From JBBBNV01 sp037137075 (GTDB lineage: Bacteria > Bacillota > Bacilli > Paenibacillales > NBRC-103111), in contig NZ_JBBBNV010000001.1 of NCBI RefSeq assembly GCF_037137075.1, positions 186,001 through 250,000 on the forward strand: a DNA stretch of 64,000 nt. The letters run 5' to 3'. The translations under genes were made by a program, and so were the position numbers. Shown here piece by piece: positions 25,856 to 34,965 of this stretch. Within the stretch, counting starts at the first letter, position 1. Every line of letters begins with the position of its first letter. A model generated the notes under the pieces. That model did not search any database. It was not told the origin of the DNA and saw only the letters and a list, made by a program, of their open reading frames with translations.

Positions 25856-28162
25856 TTACAGTACCGGATTGTCGTGCTTGGCCTTCAGAATCGTCCAGCG
25901 CCGCTCCACCTCGCGTTCGAACGATTGCAGCGCTTCCGAAGCGTCCGGCTTCAGCATATGCTTTGTTTTTCCCATCGTTTTCAGCCAGTCGGCCAGCGGG
26001 ATTTTTTTGTTTTTGTCCTCCGGATTGTACGTAATTGTTGTCACGCCATGCTCGACCTCATAGAGCGGGAAGAAGCAGGAATCCACCGCTGCCCCGACGA
26101 TATTGCCGCCTTCCTGATCATCGGACAACCAGTTCAGCGGACAGGCAATCAGGATTTTACCGTAGACAAGCCCCTCATTCTGGGCATACCACTGAGCCTT
26201 GGCCGCCTTCTTGAGCAAGTCCTGGGGAAACGCCTCGCTGCCGGTGAACACATACGGGATATGGGTCGCCGCCATAATTTGCGCCGTATCCTTATGATGG
26301 AATACTTTGCCGCCCTGCTTGGAGCCGACGTTGGAGGTGGAGGTCCGATGGCCCATCGGAGTCGAATACGAAAGCTGTGCGCCGGTGTTCATATAGCCTT
26401 CGTTGTCATATTCCAAAATAATCATTTTGTGGCCGCGCAGCGCAGCGCCGATGGCCGGTCCCATCCCGATATCCATCCCGCCGTCTCCGGTTATCATCAC
26501 GAATGTGAAATCATCCGGCAGATTCAGGTGATGCAATTCCCCGCGCCGTTTGCGCTCCCAGAACATCTCGACGACGCCGGATAGCGTGGCTGCGCCATTT
26601 TGGAACAGATTATGAATGTAAGTCGCCTTGTGGGCCGAATACGGATAGCCGGTCGTGACAACCATCGCACAGCCCGTATGGAACAGCGCCACAATATCGC
26701 CCTCGATTCCTTTGAAAAACAGCTCCAGCCCGGAAAAAATGCCGCAGCCCGGACAGGCGCCGTGCCCCGGGGCAATCCGCTTCGGCTTGCGGGTCAGGGA
26801 GCGCACCGGCGGGATCCGCACGTTCAGTTTGCCGCTGGCGGCATCCGGAGTGACTGTAATGAGGCCGGTTTTGAGTTCCTCGTACTTCATCGGCAGCAGC
26901 ACACGCTTCGGCGATTTGGCCGGGTCGCCCGGCGTATGGCCGTAATAGTCGAAGGGAACCTCGACCCGGCCTTTTTCCACCGCGTCAATAGCAAACTGAA
27001 ACAACTGATGGCCGTCCTCGGCATAGAAATCTTTGCCGCCCAGCCCGTAAATCCGGCTGATTACCATCGTATCCCGGTTCCCGTGGGTGAACAGAGCAGC
27101 CTTAATTTCGTTGACGATGTTGCCGCCGTGACCCCCGTACGAATCGGCGCGGTCTCCGACTGTAACCGCCTTTACGTTGCTGAGCGCTTCGGCAATCTGC
27201 TGCTGCGGGAACGGGCGAATGATATTCGGAGCGATGGAGCCCGCCTTGATGCCCTTGGCCCGCAGCTGGTCCACGACGTCCTTAATAATCTCACTGGCCG
27301 AATTCATCAGGAACACGGCCACCTCCGCATCCTCCATCCGGTACAAATCCAGAATCGGATAGTCCCGGCCTGTCAGAACGGCATATTCCTGACGAATGCG
27401 ATCATACACTGCTTCAGCCCGGTACATCGCCATCGATTGCTGGTAACAGTTGTTGATGTAATCCGGCTCATTCATATACGGCCCGACCGTAATCGGATTG
27501 TCGCGATCCAGCGTATGCGGGAACCCTTCGGGCGGATGCTCCCCGACAAACCGGTGCACATCGGCGCGGTGCGCGAACGTCATGACCCGGCGCTTCTGGT
27601 GAGAGGTGAAATAACCGTCCGAGGCGACCAGCACCGGCAGGCGGACCTCCGGATCTTCGGCAAGCTTCAGGGCAATCATATTCATATCGTATACCGCCTG
27701 CGGATCGCGGCACATCAGAATCGGCCAGCCCGTGTTGAGCGCGTAGTACAAATCCGAATGATCCCCGTGAATGTCCAGCGGACCGGATACAGAGCGGCAC
27801 ACCAGATTCATGACCATCGGAAATCGCGTGCCTGACTGTACCGGCATCTGCTCCAGCATGTACAAGTAGCCGTTGGCGCTCGTCGCATTAAACACCCGGC
27901 CTCCGGCTGTGGATGCCCCGTAGCAGACCCCCGCCGATCCATGCTCGCCGTCCGCGGGAATAAGCACAATATCATGCTGCCCGTTCGTCTTCATAAGATC
28001 CAGAAACTGAGCCACCTCTGTCGACGGCGAAATCGGAAAATACCCCATAATATGATAATTGATTTGATGAGCCGCATAAGCCGCCATCTCATTGCCGGAC
28101 TCATACACGACACGCTGCTCGACTGTGCCCTGCCCGAGCTCCTTTTGTATCTCCATGGCCAT
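25856..28162 (-). CDS. 2-oxoacid:ferredoxin oxidoreductase, fused alpha and beta subunits
   Basis: The 768-residue protein joins a PorA-like alpha part (about 1-430: GNEMAAYAAHQINYHIMGYFPISPSTEVAQF, then a transketolase C-terminal-like domain with VGDRADSYGGHGGNIVNEI) to a PorB-like beta part (about 470-768). The beta part has APGHGACPGCGIFSGLEL, with the iron-sulphur cysteines, and the thiamine-diphosphate motif ITGDGGMDIGMGPAIGAALRG plus YDNEGYMNTGAQLS. It should oxidise pyruvate or another 2-oxoacid to acyl-CoA and reduce ferredoxin, or run in reverse. AGGTGG precedes ATG 28162. It follows the gamma/delta gene by 105 bases. Confidence 0.88.
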   Translation of the reverse strand: MAMEIQKELGQGTVEQRVVYESGNEMAAYAAHQINYHIMGYFPISPSTEVAQFLDLMKTNGQHDIVLIPADGEHGSAGVCYGASTAGGRVFNATSANGYLYMLEQMPVQSGTRFPMVMNLVCRSVSGPLDIHGDHSDLYYALNTGWPILMCRDPQAVYDMNMIALKLAEDPEVRLPVLVASDGYFTSHQKRRVMTFAHRADVHRFVGEHPPEGFPHTLDRDNPITVGPYMNEPDYINNCYQQSMAMYRAEAVYDRIRQEYAVLTGRDYPILDLYRMEDAEVAVFLMNSASEIIKDVVDQLRAKGIKAGSIAPNIIRPFPQQQIAEALSNVKAVTVGDRADSYGGHGGNIVNEIKAALFTHGNRDTMVISRIYGLGGKDFYAEDGHQLFQFAIDAVEKGRVEVPFDYYGHTPGDPAKSPKRVLLPMKYEELKTGLITVTPDAASGKLNVRIPPVRSLTRKPKRIAPGHGACPGCGIFSGLELFFKGIEGDIVALFHTGCAMVVTTGYPYSAHKATYIHNLFQNGAATLSGVVEMFWERKRRGELHHLNLPDDFTFVMITGDGGMDIGMGPAIGAALRGHKMIILEYDNEGYMNTGAQLSYSTPMGHRTSTSNVGSKQGGKVFHHKDTAQIMAATHIPYVFTGSEAFPQDLLKKAAKAQWYAQNEGLVYGKILIACPLNWLSDDQEGGNIVGAAVDSCFFPLYEVEHGVTTITYNPEDKNKKIPLADWLKTMGKTKHMLKPDASEALQSFEREVERRWTILKAKHDNPVL

Positions 28163-28267
28163 GCTTCGTAACCACCTTTCTCATTCAGGTTGAAAGTGAA
28201 TTCGCTATCCGGTATCATCATCCGTTTCTGCAATTCAAGTGATGACAGTACGCTTGCACCCCTTGAT

Positions 28268-29278
28268 CTATGGTTGTGCGGCAAGCGGGAAGCGGTGCGG
28301 GACCCGGTGTCCCTCCGCATAGCCTTCTGTCTCCCTGGCGCTCGCAAGCGCTTCGGTCGGACAGGCCTGCACGCACTTCAGACAGCCCTTGCAGTACTGG
28401 TAATCAATTCCCTGCAGGAACATCTGCGGCCGGCCTTTTTTATCCGGCAGCTCATCCCACACGAAGCAGAAATCGGGACATACCGTATCGCAGGCAGCGC
28501 AGTGGATGCATTTCTCATCGTCAAAATGCGGCATCATCCCGGCCCGGGAGATGCTGAGATCCTTGAGAATGCTGTTGCCCGGGTTGGTAATCAGGCCGCC
28601 AATCGGCTGAGTGGCGTAGCCCAGCACAGGCGTATCGAAGCGCACAAAGCCCGGCATTTGCTGCCCCTCCGGCAGTGCGAAGGTTTGAAACTGCACTTCG
28701 TTGTAACCCCTTTCAAAAGTGCGGATTGCGGGTTGGACCGCCTGCGGGTATTTCTTCTCCAGCGACTTGCGGATAACCCCCTTCATCGCCTCCGCATCGA
28801 GGAAGGTGCACAGCCGGTATAGCGCGCCGAGCATCGCCATATTGACACGGTTTTTCTCCTCCAGAGCAATGCCAATCGCATCGACTACGGCAATCGTACC
28901 GCCCAGCAGCTTGAGATGGTCCTTGAGCTGCTCCGGGCTTTTGACCGAATTGACGAGCACCAGGCTGTCCTCATAAATGCCGCTGATCACATTGACTGTC
29001 TTGGCCAAGGCTTCATGGAAAATGCCGACCACATGCGGCCGTTCTACCGGTGACGTGTCCCGGATGTTCGTTTCGGGATGGCAGAACCGGATATGGGCTT
29101 TGACAGCGGAGCCCTTCTTCTCCGAGCCATACGAGGAAAAGCTGACACCGTTTAAGCCTACCCCTGTAACACCGGCTTCCGCGAGCATTTTACCTGCAAG
29201 GTTTGCCCCCAATCCACCAATGGATTCAAGACGGATTTCATAAAATCCAAGTTCATTCGTTTTCGGCAAGTTGACCAT
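28268..29278 (-). CDS. 2-oxoacid:ferredoxin oxidoreductase, fused gamma subunit and 2[4Fe-4S] ferredoxin domain
   Basis: The 336-residue protein has a PorG-type gamma domain (about 10-190: FYEIRLESIGGLGANLAGKMLAEAG and SFSSYGSEKKGSAVKAHIRF) followed by a PorD-type ferredoxin domain (about 255-315). Its two clusters are bound by CIHCAACDTVCPDFC and CKGCLKCVQACP. It passes electrons from the TPP site of the partner subunit to an external acceptor. AAAGGAG precedes ATG 29278. Together with the downstream fused alpha/beta gene it makes a complete four-function enzyme from two genes. Confidence 0.9.
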   Translation of the reverse strand: MVNLPKTNELGFYEIRLESIGGLGANLAGKMLAEAGVTGVGLNGVSFSSYGSEKKGSAVKAHIRFCHPETNIRDTSPVERPHVVGIFHEALAKTVNVISGIYEDSLVLVNSVKSPEQLKDHLKLLGGTIAVVDAIGIALEEKNRVNMAMLGALYRLCTFLDAEAMKGVIRKSLEKKYPQAVQPAIRTFERGYNEVQFQTFALPEGQQMPGFVRFDTPVLGYATQPIGGLITNPGNSILKDLSISRAGMMPHFDDEKCIHCAACDTVCPDFCFVWDELPDKKGRPQMFLQGIDYQYCKGCLKCVQACPTEALASARETEGYAEGHRVPHRFPLAAQP

Positions 29279-29341
29279 TCCACTGCTCCTTTCGTTAGTT
29301 GGGATGGAGAATGCGGGCAGTCATGATGTATTTTTTCAAAT

Positions 29342-29370
29342 ATTATATATATTCGAAATAAACTGATAAA
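29342..29370 (-). promoter_or_regulatory. Possible promoter of the oxidoreductase operon
   Basis: On the minus strand TATAAT (29347-29342) has a 17-base spacer to TTTATC (29370-29365), 64 bases before the gamma/delta gene. The -10 is perfect, the -35 weak. Confidence 0.35.
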
Positions 29371-29530
29371 TTCCTTCAAGAACAGCCTGATTTTCATAAG
29401 TTCATCCGGATACTGCCAACAAATCGTATGCGCTGACAAGCAGCTTGAAATTCATATGAGTTTACGCGCACTAAGAAAGCATTGAAACCAATCAACAAAA
29501 GCAGTAGAATGAAATCCATCTACAGGGTGA

Positions 29531-29758
29531 ATACAATCGTCCTACAAGATTTTTGAATATAAAAAGAGCCTCCCCCCGAGGTGCGCAGTTATCATCAATT
29601 ACTCTGCTTATCCCGAAGCATGTGACGAAGGTATCGTTACTGCAATGGCCAATCGATTTAAACCTGAAGGCGTCATTAGCGTAAGAGTAAAGCTCGACGA
29701 GACCAAGATAAATAAATCGCAGGGCGGCGATGCCAGCCACTTTATTCTCGAATGGTAA
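29531..29758 (+). pseudogene. C-terminal fragment of an unidentified protein
   Basis: A 75-codon open frame without a start codon at its beginning reads convincingly like protein: VIINYSAYPEACDEGIVTAM followed by ANRFKPEGVISVRVKLDETK and GGDASHFILEW. The pattern of short strands ending in an acidic/aromatic strand recalls the C-terminus of small sensory or hydrocarbon-binding (V4R/HNOB-like) domains, but this is a weak impression. No upstream part of such a gene is visible. Probably a gene remnant. An ATG at 29645 lacks a ribosome binding site. Confidence 0.3.
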
Positions 29759-29911
29759 TACCGCCCTAGCTGGATTTCATTGCACTGCTTGCCGTATTTC
29801 ATTTGCTCAGGGTAGACAGTAGCAGGGATCGAACGTAGGTGTTCGGTCCCTCTATGCTTTCTGAACGAGTGTCCCCTTACCGGAAGAGACGCCTTCATCG
29901 GTTGATGCAGC

Positions 29912-30075
29912 TTACGGCGCTCGCCGTGACAGCGGGCGCATTACATGCTCTGCGAGCTTGACCTGCGTTGTCGCCGCCTCCATTTTATGGCGATTTTCCG
30001 TGGTCATTTCATGCAGGGCGTCGCAGCAGCGCTCGTATAGTTGCTCGTATTCAGCCGGCGCTCTTCTCCATTACC
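29912..30075 (-). pseudogene. Short protein-like open stretch without start
   Basis: On the minus strand the frame reads AEYEQLYERCCDALHEMTTE, then NRHKMEAATTQVKLAEHVMR and stops. It is bounded upstream by a TAA, with no usable start. It looks like a helical fragment of a lost gene. Identity unknown. Confidence 0.25.
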
Positions 30076-30131
30076 ATCGATTCCGGATACCAGGAATTCA
30101 ATGATGACAAAGAAAGAAGTGAAGAAGAGCT

Positions 30132-30821
30132 ATGCTGGCCATTGCGTACCGCGAGTTTATCCAGTTGTTCAAAAGCTTTAAGTCCATTGCAGTAATCGTG
30201 TTATTTTGCGGTATTTCGTACTGGATTTCGAGCCTGCTCAACAAATACCCCATCTTGATGAATGAAAGCCAGTTGAGCGCGGGCTACGTATCGGGAATCA
30301 CCGTTTTGCTGTATTTATTCGGCTTTTTGTTTGTTATGACCCTCTCCCACGATATTCTCAATAAGGAGATGGAAACGCAAACGATTCGCCTTATCGTAAC
30401 CAAGGTGTCACGGAGCGCCGTTCTGCTCGGCAAGCTGGTCGGGATTGCGCTGTTCTGGCTCGTGTGCTTGCTGCTGTCGTTTTTGATCATTTCCTTATTT
30501 TCGGGCCAATTTTATTTACTGAAGCTGCTGCAGCTGTTCTCATTTCTGACTTACCCGATTGGACTTGTACTCATCGTCTCTTTATTGGTACGCCGGACCG
30601 GCCATTCCATCTTGTTCAGCCTGCTAGGCGGCATTCTCTTCCCGTGGATCGGTTTATGGAGCTATTATGGAGAACCCGCTTCCTGGAAATTAATCAAATA
30701 CGCGATGCCTTATTATTATTTGCTGCAGGAGCAATCGGCCTGGCTGAGTCTTGTTCCGTTCGCCATGGCCTGCCTGATGGTGATTGCGGCTGTGACGGCA
30801 TTCAACAGGAGGGATATTTGA
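30132..30821 (+). CDS. ABC-2 type transporter permease
   Basis: The 229-residue membrane protein has about six hydrophobic segments and the ABC-2 pattern of the NatB/CcmB class: YREFIQLFKSFKSIAVIV at the start, then MTLSHDILNKEMETQTIRLIVTKVSRSAVLLGKLVG, the coupling region just before a long membrane segment. It ends AAVTAFNRRDI. It would form the channel of a small exporter with the ATPase encoded next. The stop codon TGA overlaps the ATG of the ATPase gene by one base, so the two are translationally coupled. Confidence 0.85.
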   Translation: MLAIAYREFIQLFKSFKSIAVIVLFCGISYWISSLLNKYPILMNESQLSAGYVSGITVLLYLFGFLFVMTLSHDILNKEMETQTIRLIVTKVSRSAVLLGKLVGIALFWLVCLLLSFLIISLFSGQFYLLKLLQLFSFLTYPIGLVLIVSLLVRRTGHSILFSLLGGILFPWIGLWSYYGEPASWKLIKYAMPYYYLLQEQSAWLSLVPFAMACLMVIAAVTAFNRRDI

Positions 30822-31732
30822 TGGTCATCCAAACAAGCGCATTAACCAAAATGTATAACGGTGTCAATGTGGTCAACGGGGTGAATCTGAGTATCGAGCA
30901 AGGAGAGATTTTTGGACTGCTGGGCAAGAACGGCGCGGGAAAAAGCACGCTAATCGGCATGCTGACCGGGTTTGTTATCCCGACCTCCGGCGCGATCTCG
31001 CTGTTTGACCGCCCTTATAGCGAAATGAACAGGGTCAAAGCCCGAATGGGCGTGCTGCCGGATACGTCCAATTATTATCAGGACCTGAATGCCGTCCAGC
31101 ATCTGAATTATTTAGGCGCTCTGCTTGGGGTACGATCCTCCCGTGAAGAACTGGTGCATCAGCTGGAGCAGGTCGGACTAAAAGGACATGAATTCAAAAA
31201 AATCCGTGGCTTTTCCTTCGGCATGAAAAAGAAGCTAGGCATTGCGCAGGCGCTGCTTGGCCGTCCGGAGCTGATTATTCTGGACGAGCCCACATCCGGC
31301 CTTGATCCTGAATCCGCCCAGGAAATACAGCAGCTTGTCATGTCTTGCGCGAGTCAAGGCCGGACCATTATGCTCACCTCTCACAATCTGCATGAGATTG
31401 AGAAGATTTGTACAAAGGTGGCCATTATGGATAAAGGGCAAATCGCATGCAGCGGCACCATGCGCGAGCTTCGGGAACACTTCCAGTCGGAAATCAAGCT
31501 AAGCATTGCCTTGAATCCATTCACACCTGAGCAGGAACAGCTGCTGAAGCGCAAGCTCGCCCCGCTTGCGGCAGAGCTTCACCTGTCATCTGGACGAATG
31601 ACAGCCGTGCTGACGGAAGAAGCCGTAATTCCTCAGCTTGTTGCCCTGCTGGTTCAAGAGCAGATGCAGGTATTTCGCGTGGAAGTGGAGCAAAAATCGC
31701 TCGAGCAGATCTTTTTTGAAACAGGAGCCTGA
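30821..31732 (+). CDS. ABC transporter ATP-binding protein
   Basis: The 303-residue ATPase has Walker A GLLGKNGAGKSTLIG, a Q-loop region, signature-like FSFGMKKKLGIAQAL, Walker B ELIILDEPTSGLDPES and H-loop TSHNLHEIEK. The C-terminal 80 residues form the small domain common in ABC-2 partners (DrrA/NatA type). The substrate is unknown; drugs, lipids or sodium are all precedented. ATG 30821 is chosen over far-upstream in-frame starts because it follows AGGAGGG and begins MVIQTSALTKMYNGV, the normal family start. A terminator follows at 31791-31840. Confidence 0.92.
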   Translation: MVIQTSALTKMYNGVNVVNGVNLSIEQGEIFGLLGKNGAGKSTLIGMLTGFVIPTSGAISLFDRPYSEMNRVKARMGVLPDTSNYYQDLNAVQHLNYLGALLGVRSSREELVHQLEQVGLKGHEFKKIRGFSFGMKKKLGIAQALLGRPELIILDEPTSGLDPESAQEIQQLVMSCASQGRTIMLTSHNLHEIEKICTKVAIMDKGQIACSGTMRELREHFQSEIKLSIALNPFTPEQEQLLKRKLAPLAAELHLSSGRMTAVLTEEAVIPQLVALLVQEQMQVFRVEVEQKSLEQIFFETGA

Positions 31733-31790
31733 CACAAGAGACATTTCTCCCGCTGCTTATCTTTCGCACACGAAAAGTCGTAATAACCGT

Positions 31791-31840
31791 AGAGCAGTTC
31801 TCAGCGGCACATGCGTTTGTCCGGGAGACTGCTCTTTTCT
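31791..31840 (+). terminator. Terminator of the ABC exporter operon
   Basis: AGAGCAG ... CTGCTCT, extended by TTCTC/GGAGA, is followed by TTTTCTTA. It lies 58 bases after the ATPase stop codon. Confidence 0.6.
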
Positions 31841-31945
31841 TATGCTGGGCAAAGTGGAACTTGCCTATCGCTGCTCGTCCATTAGCGCCTGAGAGCCTGG
31901 ATTGTGACTCGTTATGTGCTGCCGCATCAGCCGCCGGTTAAAAGA

Positions 31946-31971
31946 AGCCCTTCCATTCGGATGAAAGGGCT
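31946..31971 (-). terminator. Terminator of the NAD(P)-binding protein gene
   Basis: AGCCCTTCCAT-TCGG-ATGAAAGGGCT is followed on the minus strand by TCTTTTAA, 118 bases beyond the stop codon of the gene at 32089. Confidence 0.55.
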
Positions 31972-32088
31972 CTCACCATCGTAAGTCCAATATGGGCTTA
32001 TAGAATCAAGAACAAATGTTCCTATTCGATATTGTATCACATTTGGAATGTTTAGGAAACAGGAAGTCCGTTTTTTCCTTATCCGCTT

Positions 32089-33051
32089 CTAAAGACCTTG
32101 ACGTTTTTCCATCAAGCTGCGAATCGTCGCCGCGATTGCCTGTTCATGCGGTGTCCACCGTATCGGGCCGAAGGCCTGTTCATACTTTTCTCCGCTCAGC
32201 ACAAAAGGCTCCTCTGTCAAATACAGCATCTCCACCACTTCCTTCATGACCGGGTTGAACAATCCGAATAGCGACAGGCTGATTTTACCCAAAGGAATAA
32301 CTGCCTTGCGCTTCCCGCTGGCTTGCTGCGCGATACGGACGAGATCGCGGCCGGAGATGAGGGCCGGGCCGGGAATATGCCAGTTCTGACCGTAAGATTC
32401 ATCGCGGGATGCAATTTGAACGATCATGCGCGCCGCATCGGGCAAATACACATACTCACGGGGAATCGTCATATTGCCGATAAAGGCTGTCGGCTTGCCC
32501 GCCGCGATAGCCTCCATCGTAACAGAGAGGTAGGAGGCTTGCGCAGAAGGCCCATAGTAATCGGGAAGCCGCACGATAAGCGGACGTGCCTTAGACCAAC
32601 GCGGGCTCAAAATCAGCTGTTCATAAGCATGGCGCACCTTGCCTTTGCGGGTATGGGGCATTTTGGGATGATCTTCTGTCGCCTTGTCGACAGTCCTTCT
32701 TCCATAAGGATAGATGCCGTCGACAACGACCACCTTCGCCCCGAGCTGCTCCGCCGCCTGCATCACCGCCTCCCCGAGAGGGAGCAGTCTGGCCTCCATC
32801 TCATGATAAGGAATATTGGCACTGTGAAAAATAACGTCCACTCCCGCAGCCGCCTTGACGATATCCTCCGACTTAAAGGCGTCGCCCGCTGCAAGCGTGA
32901 GGCACTGCGGCCGGCCAAGCTCCTCCGCCAAAGCTTCCAGCTTGGCTTGTGACCGGCCGAAAGCTACCGTACTTACACCACGTTGAACTAATTCCGCCAC
33001 CAATGGATTGCCTACGCCGCCTGTTGCACCCAATACAATTGCTTTTTTCAT
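32089..33051 (-). CDS. NAD(P)-dependent epimerase/dehydratase-like protein (extended SDR)
   Basis: An approximately 320-residue Rossmann protein starting KKAIVLGATGGVGNPLVAEL (GxxGxxG). SGKRKAVIPLGKISLSLFGLFNP near the C-terminus and VVVDGIYPYGRRT in the catalytic position show an atypical extended-SDR/NmrA-like protein. The usual YxxxK is not obvious, so it may be a redox sensor or non-canonical oxidoreductase. Two ATGs (33057, 33051) are possible. The second is better spaced from AAAGGAG. A 24-base element upstream (33074-33097) is nearly identical to one in front of the adjacent tetR gene, so this gene is probably the regulator's target. Confidence 0.8.
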   Translation of the reverse strand: MKKAIVLGATGGVGNPLVAELVQRGVSTVAFGRSQAKLEALAEELGRPQCLTLAAGDAFKSEDIVKAAAGVDVIFHSANIPYHEMEARLLPLGEAVMQAAEQLGAKVVVVDGIYPYGRRTVDKATEDHPKMPHTRKGKVRHAYEQLILSPRWSKARPLIVRLPDYYGPSAQASYLSVTMEAIAAGKPTAFIGNMTIPREYVYLPDAARMIVQIASRDESYGQNWHIPGPALISGRDLVRIAQQASGKRKAVIPLGKISLSLFGLFNPVMKEVVEMLYLTEEPFVLSGEKYEQAFGPIRWTPHEQAIAATIRSLMEKRQGL

Positions 33052-33073
33052 CTTCATTCGCTCCTTTTCATTG

Positions 33074-33097
33074 TAGTTATTGATTAACCAATTACTT
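33074..33097. promoter_or_regulatory. Putative TetR operator, copy 1 (target gene)
   Basis: Contains ATTGATTAACCAAT, an imperfect inverted repeat, within a 24-base stretch that matches the copy at 33780-33803 at 22 positions. It lies 17-23 bases before the possible starts of the SDR gene. Confidence 0.65.
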
Positions 33098-33233
33098 TAC
33101 TTGAAAAAAATTTACTCAGCTCACTGTTCCACCTTCGAGTCTCTTCATGCAGGTTTCTTCCTCCTTCGACCCGGTGAGCGGCGTCCGGCTGCATAACGCA
33201 GGCCAATCAGCCGCCGGGGTCTCAGTCTCTTCG

Positions 33234-33764
33234 CTACTTTCGTTTGAACATCAAATCATCCATTTCCAGTGCCATGGCCACATTACACAACATGCCGCGG
33301 GCTAAGAAATCCGATGTCCGAGCATCAGGGTCCTCTATACCGGCTTCCTCAAAGGCCTTCAGAACGAGCTGCTTCACCTGCTCCAGTCCCTGCCGCATAG
33401 CTTGGCGAATGGGTTCCTCGCGGATGGTCTGGGCCTGCATTTGCAGCAAAATCTCATTCCGGTGCGCAGCCGCTATTTGCTCATACGCCCGGATGAATTC
33501 CCGCTCCAGCACCTCGGATGCGGCTGTATCCCTGACCTTGGCAAAAGCCTGCAAAATCCGCTGCCAGGATACCTCCAGCGCCTCCAGCAGCAGCGATTCC
33601 TTGGAGGTAAAGAAGCGGTAAACATACGGCTGCGAAATCGCGGCTCTTTCCGCGACCTGAGCGGTTGTCGCCCGGTAAAAGCCAATCTCGGCGAACACCT
33701 CAATGGCCGCGGACACAATTTCCGTCCGGCGGTTAGCCGACGTTGTCCCTCCTCTTGCCATCAT
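33234..33764 (-). CDS. TetR family transcriptional regulator
   Basis: The 176-residue protein has an N-terminal TetR helix-turn-helix (RRTEIVSAAIEVFAEIGFYR, then ATTAQVAERAAISQPYVYRFFTSKESLL, about residues 12-60) and a helical ligand-binding domain ending ARGMLCNVAMALEMDDLMF. Members repress their targets until a small ligand binds. The matching motif in front of this gene and in front of the downstream SDR gene suggests it represses both. ATG 33764 is preceded by AGGAGC. Confidence 0.9.
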   Translation of the reverse strand: MMARGGTTSANRRTEIVSAAIEVFAEIGFYRATTAQVAERAAISQPYVYRFFTSKESLLLEALEVSWQRILQAFAKVRDTAASEVLEREFIRAYEQIAAAHRNEILLQMQAQTIREEPIRQAMRQGLEQVKQLVLKAFEEAGIEDPDARTSDFLARGMLCNVAMALEMDDLMFKRK

Positions 33765-33779
33765 TTCATGCTCCTTTTT

Positions 33780-33803
33780 TAGTTATTGATTGACCAATTA
33801 CCT
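33780..33803. promoter_or_regulatory. Putative TetR operator, copy 2 (autoregulatory)
   Basis: TAGTTATTGATTGACCAATT begins the 24-base element, the second copy of the motif at 33074-33097, here 16 bases upstream of the tetR start codon. The position fits autorepression. Confidence 0.65.
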
Positions 33804-34053
33804 ATGAGTTTATTATAGCCGCATCGTAACAAAAATGCAAGAGGGTTATGAAATTGGGGGATGAAGTGCTTTTAAAATTCAGAGAAGAAAATTTCGCCTG
33901 CCCTACGATGAAGCAAAGCAGCTTCAGGCCTCTAACCTTGTCCTCCCTTAAACGCCTGAACGAAAAACTTGAACGAGATTGATCTATATATGACACAGGT
34001 TGTCGCAAGTATCATTTAGGATGAAGTTGTATCAACGTAAAGGAGCTGTCCAT

Positions 34054-34965
34054 ATGAAACCTTTATCTGGAAAAGTCGCTTTGGTGGCAGGAGCCACACG
34101 CGGGGCGGGCAGAGGCATCGCCATTGAATTGGGGGCGGCTGGAGCTATCGTGTATGTAACCGGACGCACGACACGGGCCGGCCGATCAGAATACAACCGC
34201 CCGGAAACGATTGAAGAGACGGCGGAGCTGATCGGGCAAGCAGGCGGCACAGGCATTGCCGTTCAGACGGATCATCTCGATTCGTCCCAGGTACAAGCTC
34301 TGATATCGCGCATTGATCGTGAGCAAGGGCGCCTGGATATTTTGGTCAATGACATATGGGGCGGCGAAAATTTGGCGGAATGGAACGTTCCCGTCTGGAA
34401 GCATTCTCTGGACAACGGACTGCGCATGCTCCGGCTGGCGATTGATACCCATATCATTACGAGCCACTATGCGCTCCCGCTGCTGATTCGCAATCCGAAC
34501 GGGCTGGCAGTGGAAATTACGGACGGGACTGCCGCTTACAATGATGCCAACTACCGGCTGTCGCTGTTCTATGACCTGTCCAAAACATCCGTTATCCGGA
34601 TGGCGAAGTCTTTGGCGCACGAGCTGGCCCCCTATCAGTGCACGGCATTAGCCGTTACGCCCGGCTGGATGCGTTCTGAGATCATGCTCGAAACTTATCG
34701 CGTAACCGAAGCAAATTGGCGTGACGCCCTGGTGGAGGTGCCGTATTTCGCCATCTCGGAAACACCCCGGTTTATCGGCCGTGGCATTGCCGCTCTGGCC
34801 GCCGATCCGAAAGCTGCTCGCTGGAGCGGGCAATCCGTATCGAGCGGCGATCTGGCAAAAGTGTATCATGTAACCGATCTCGACGGATCGCAGCCGGATG
34901 CCTGGCGGTATATATCTGAAGTGCAGGACGCGGGAAAACCTGCGGACACCACCGGGTATCGCTGA
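34054..34965 (+). CDS. Short-chain dehydrogenase/reductase
   Basis: The 303-residue classical SDR has the cofactor motif ALVAGATRGAGRGIA (TGxxxGxG type), the conserved NDIWGGEN (NNAG position) near residue 100 and the catalytic YxxxK as FYDLSKTS with an upstream serine/threonine (ITDGTAAYND). AVTPGWMRSEIM follows, as in many SDRs. The substrate is unknown. ATG 34054 is chosen because AAAGGAG is 8 bases upstream and the product begins MKPLSGKVALV. The longer frame from 34000 has no ribosome binding site. Confidence 0.88.
   Translation: MKPLSGKVALVAGATRGAGRGIAIELGAAGAIVYVTGRTTRAGRSEYNRPETIEETAELIGQAGGTGIAVQTDHLDSSQVQALISRIDREQGRLDILVNDIWGGENLAEWNVPVWKHSLDNGLRMLRLAIDTHIITSHYALPLLIRNPNGLAVEITDGTAAYNDANYRLSLFYDLSKTSVIRMAKSLAHELAPYQCTALAVTPGWMRSEIMLETYRVTEANWRDALVEVPYFAISETPRFIGRGIAALAADPKAARWSGQSVSSGDLAKVYHVTDLDGSQPDAWRYISEVQDAGKPADTTGYR

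Noticed and set aside
26600..27835. 411-codon plus-strand frame opposite the fused oxidoreductase gene
   Set aside because: It is an antisense shadow with no ribosome binding site. The minus-strand reading has well-defined cofactor motifs.
30464..30820. Upstream extension of the ABC ATPase frame
   Set aside because: It lies inside the permease gene in another frame. The ATPase begins at 30821 with a proper RBS.
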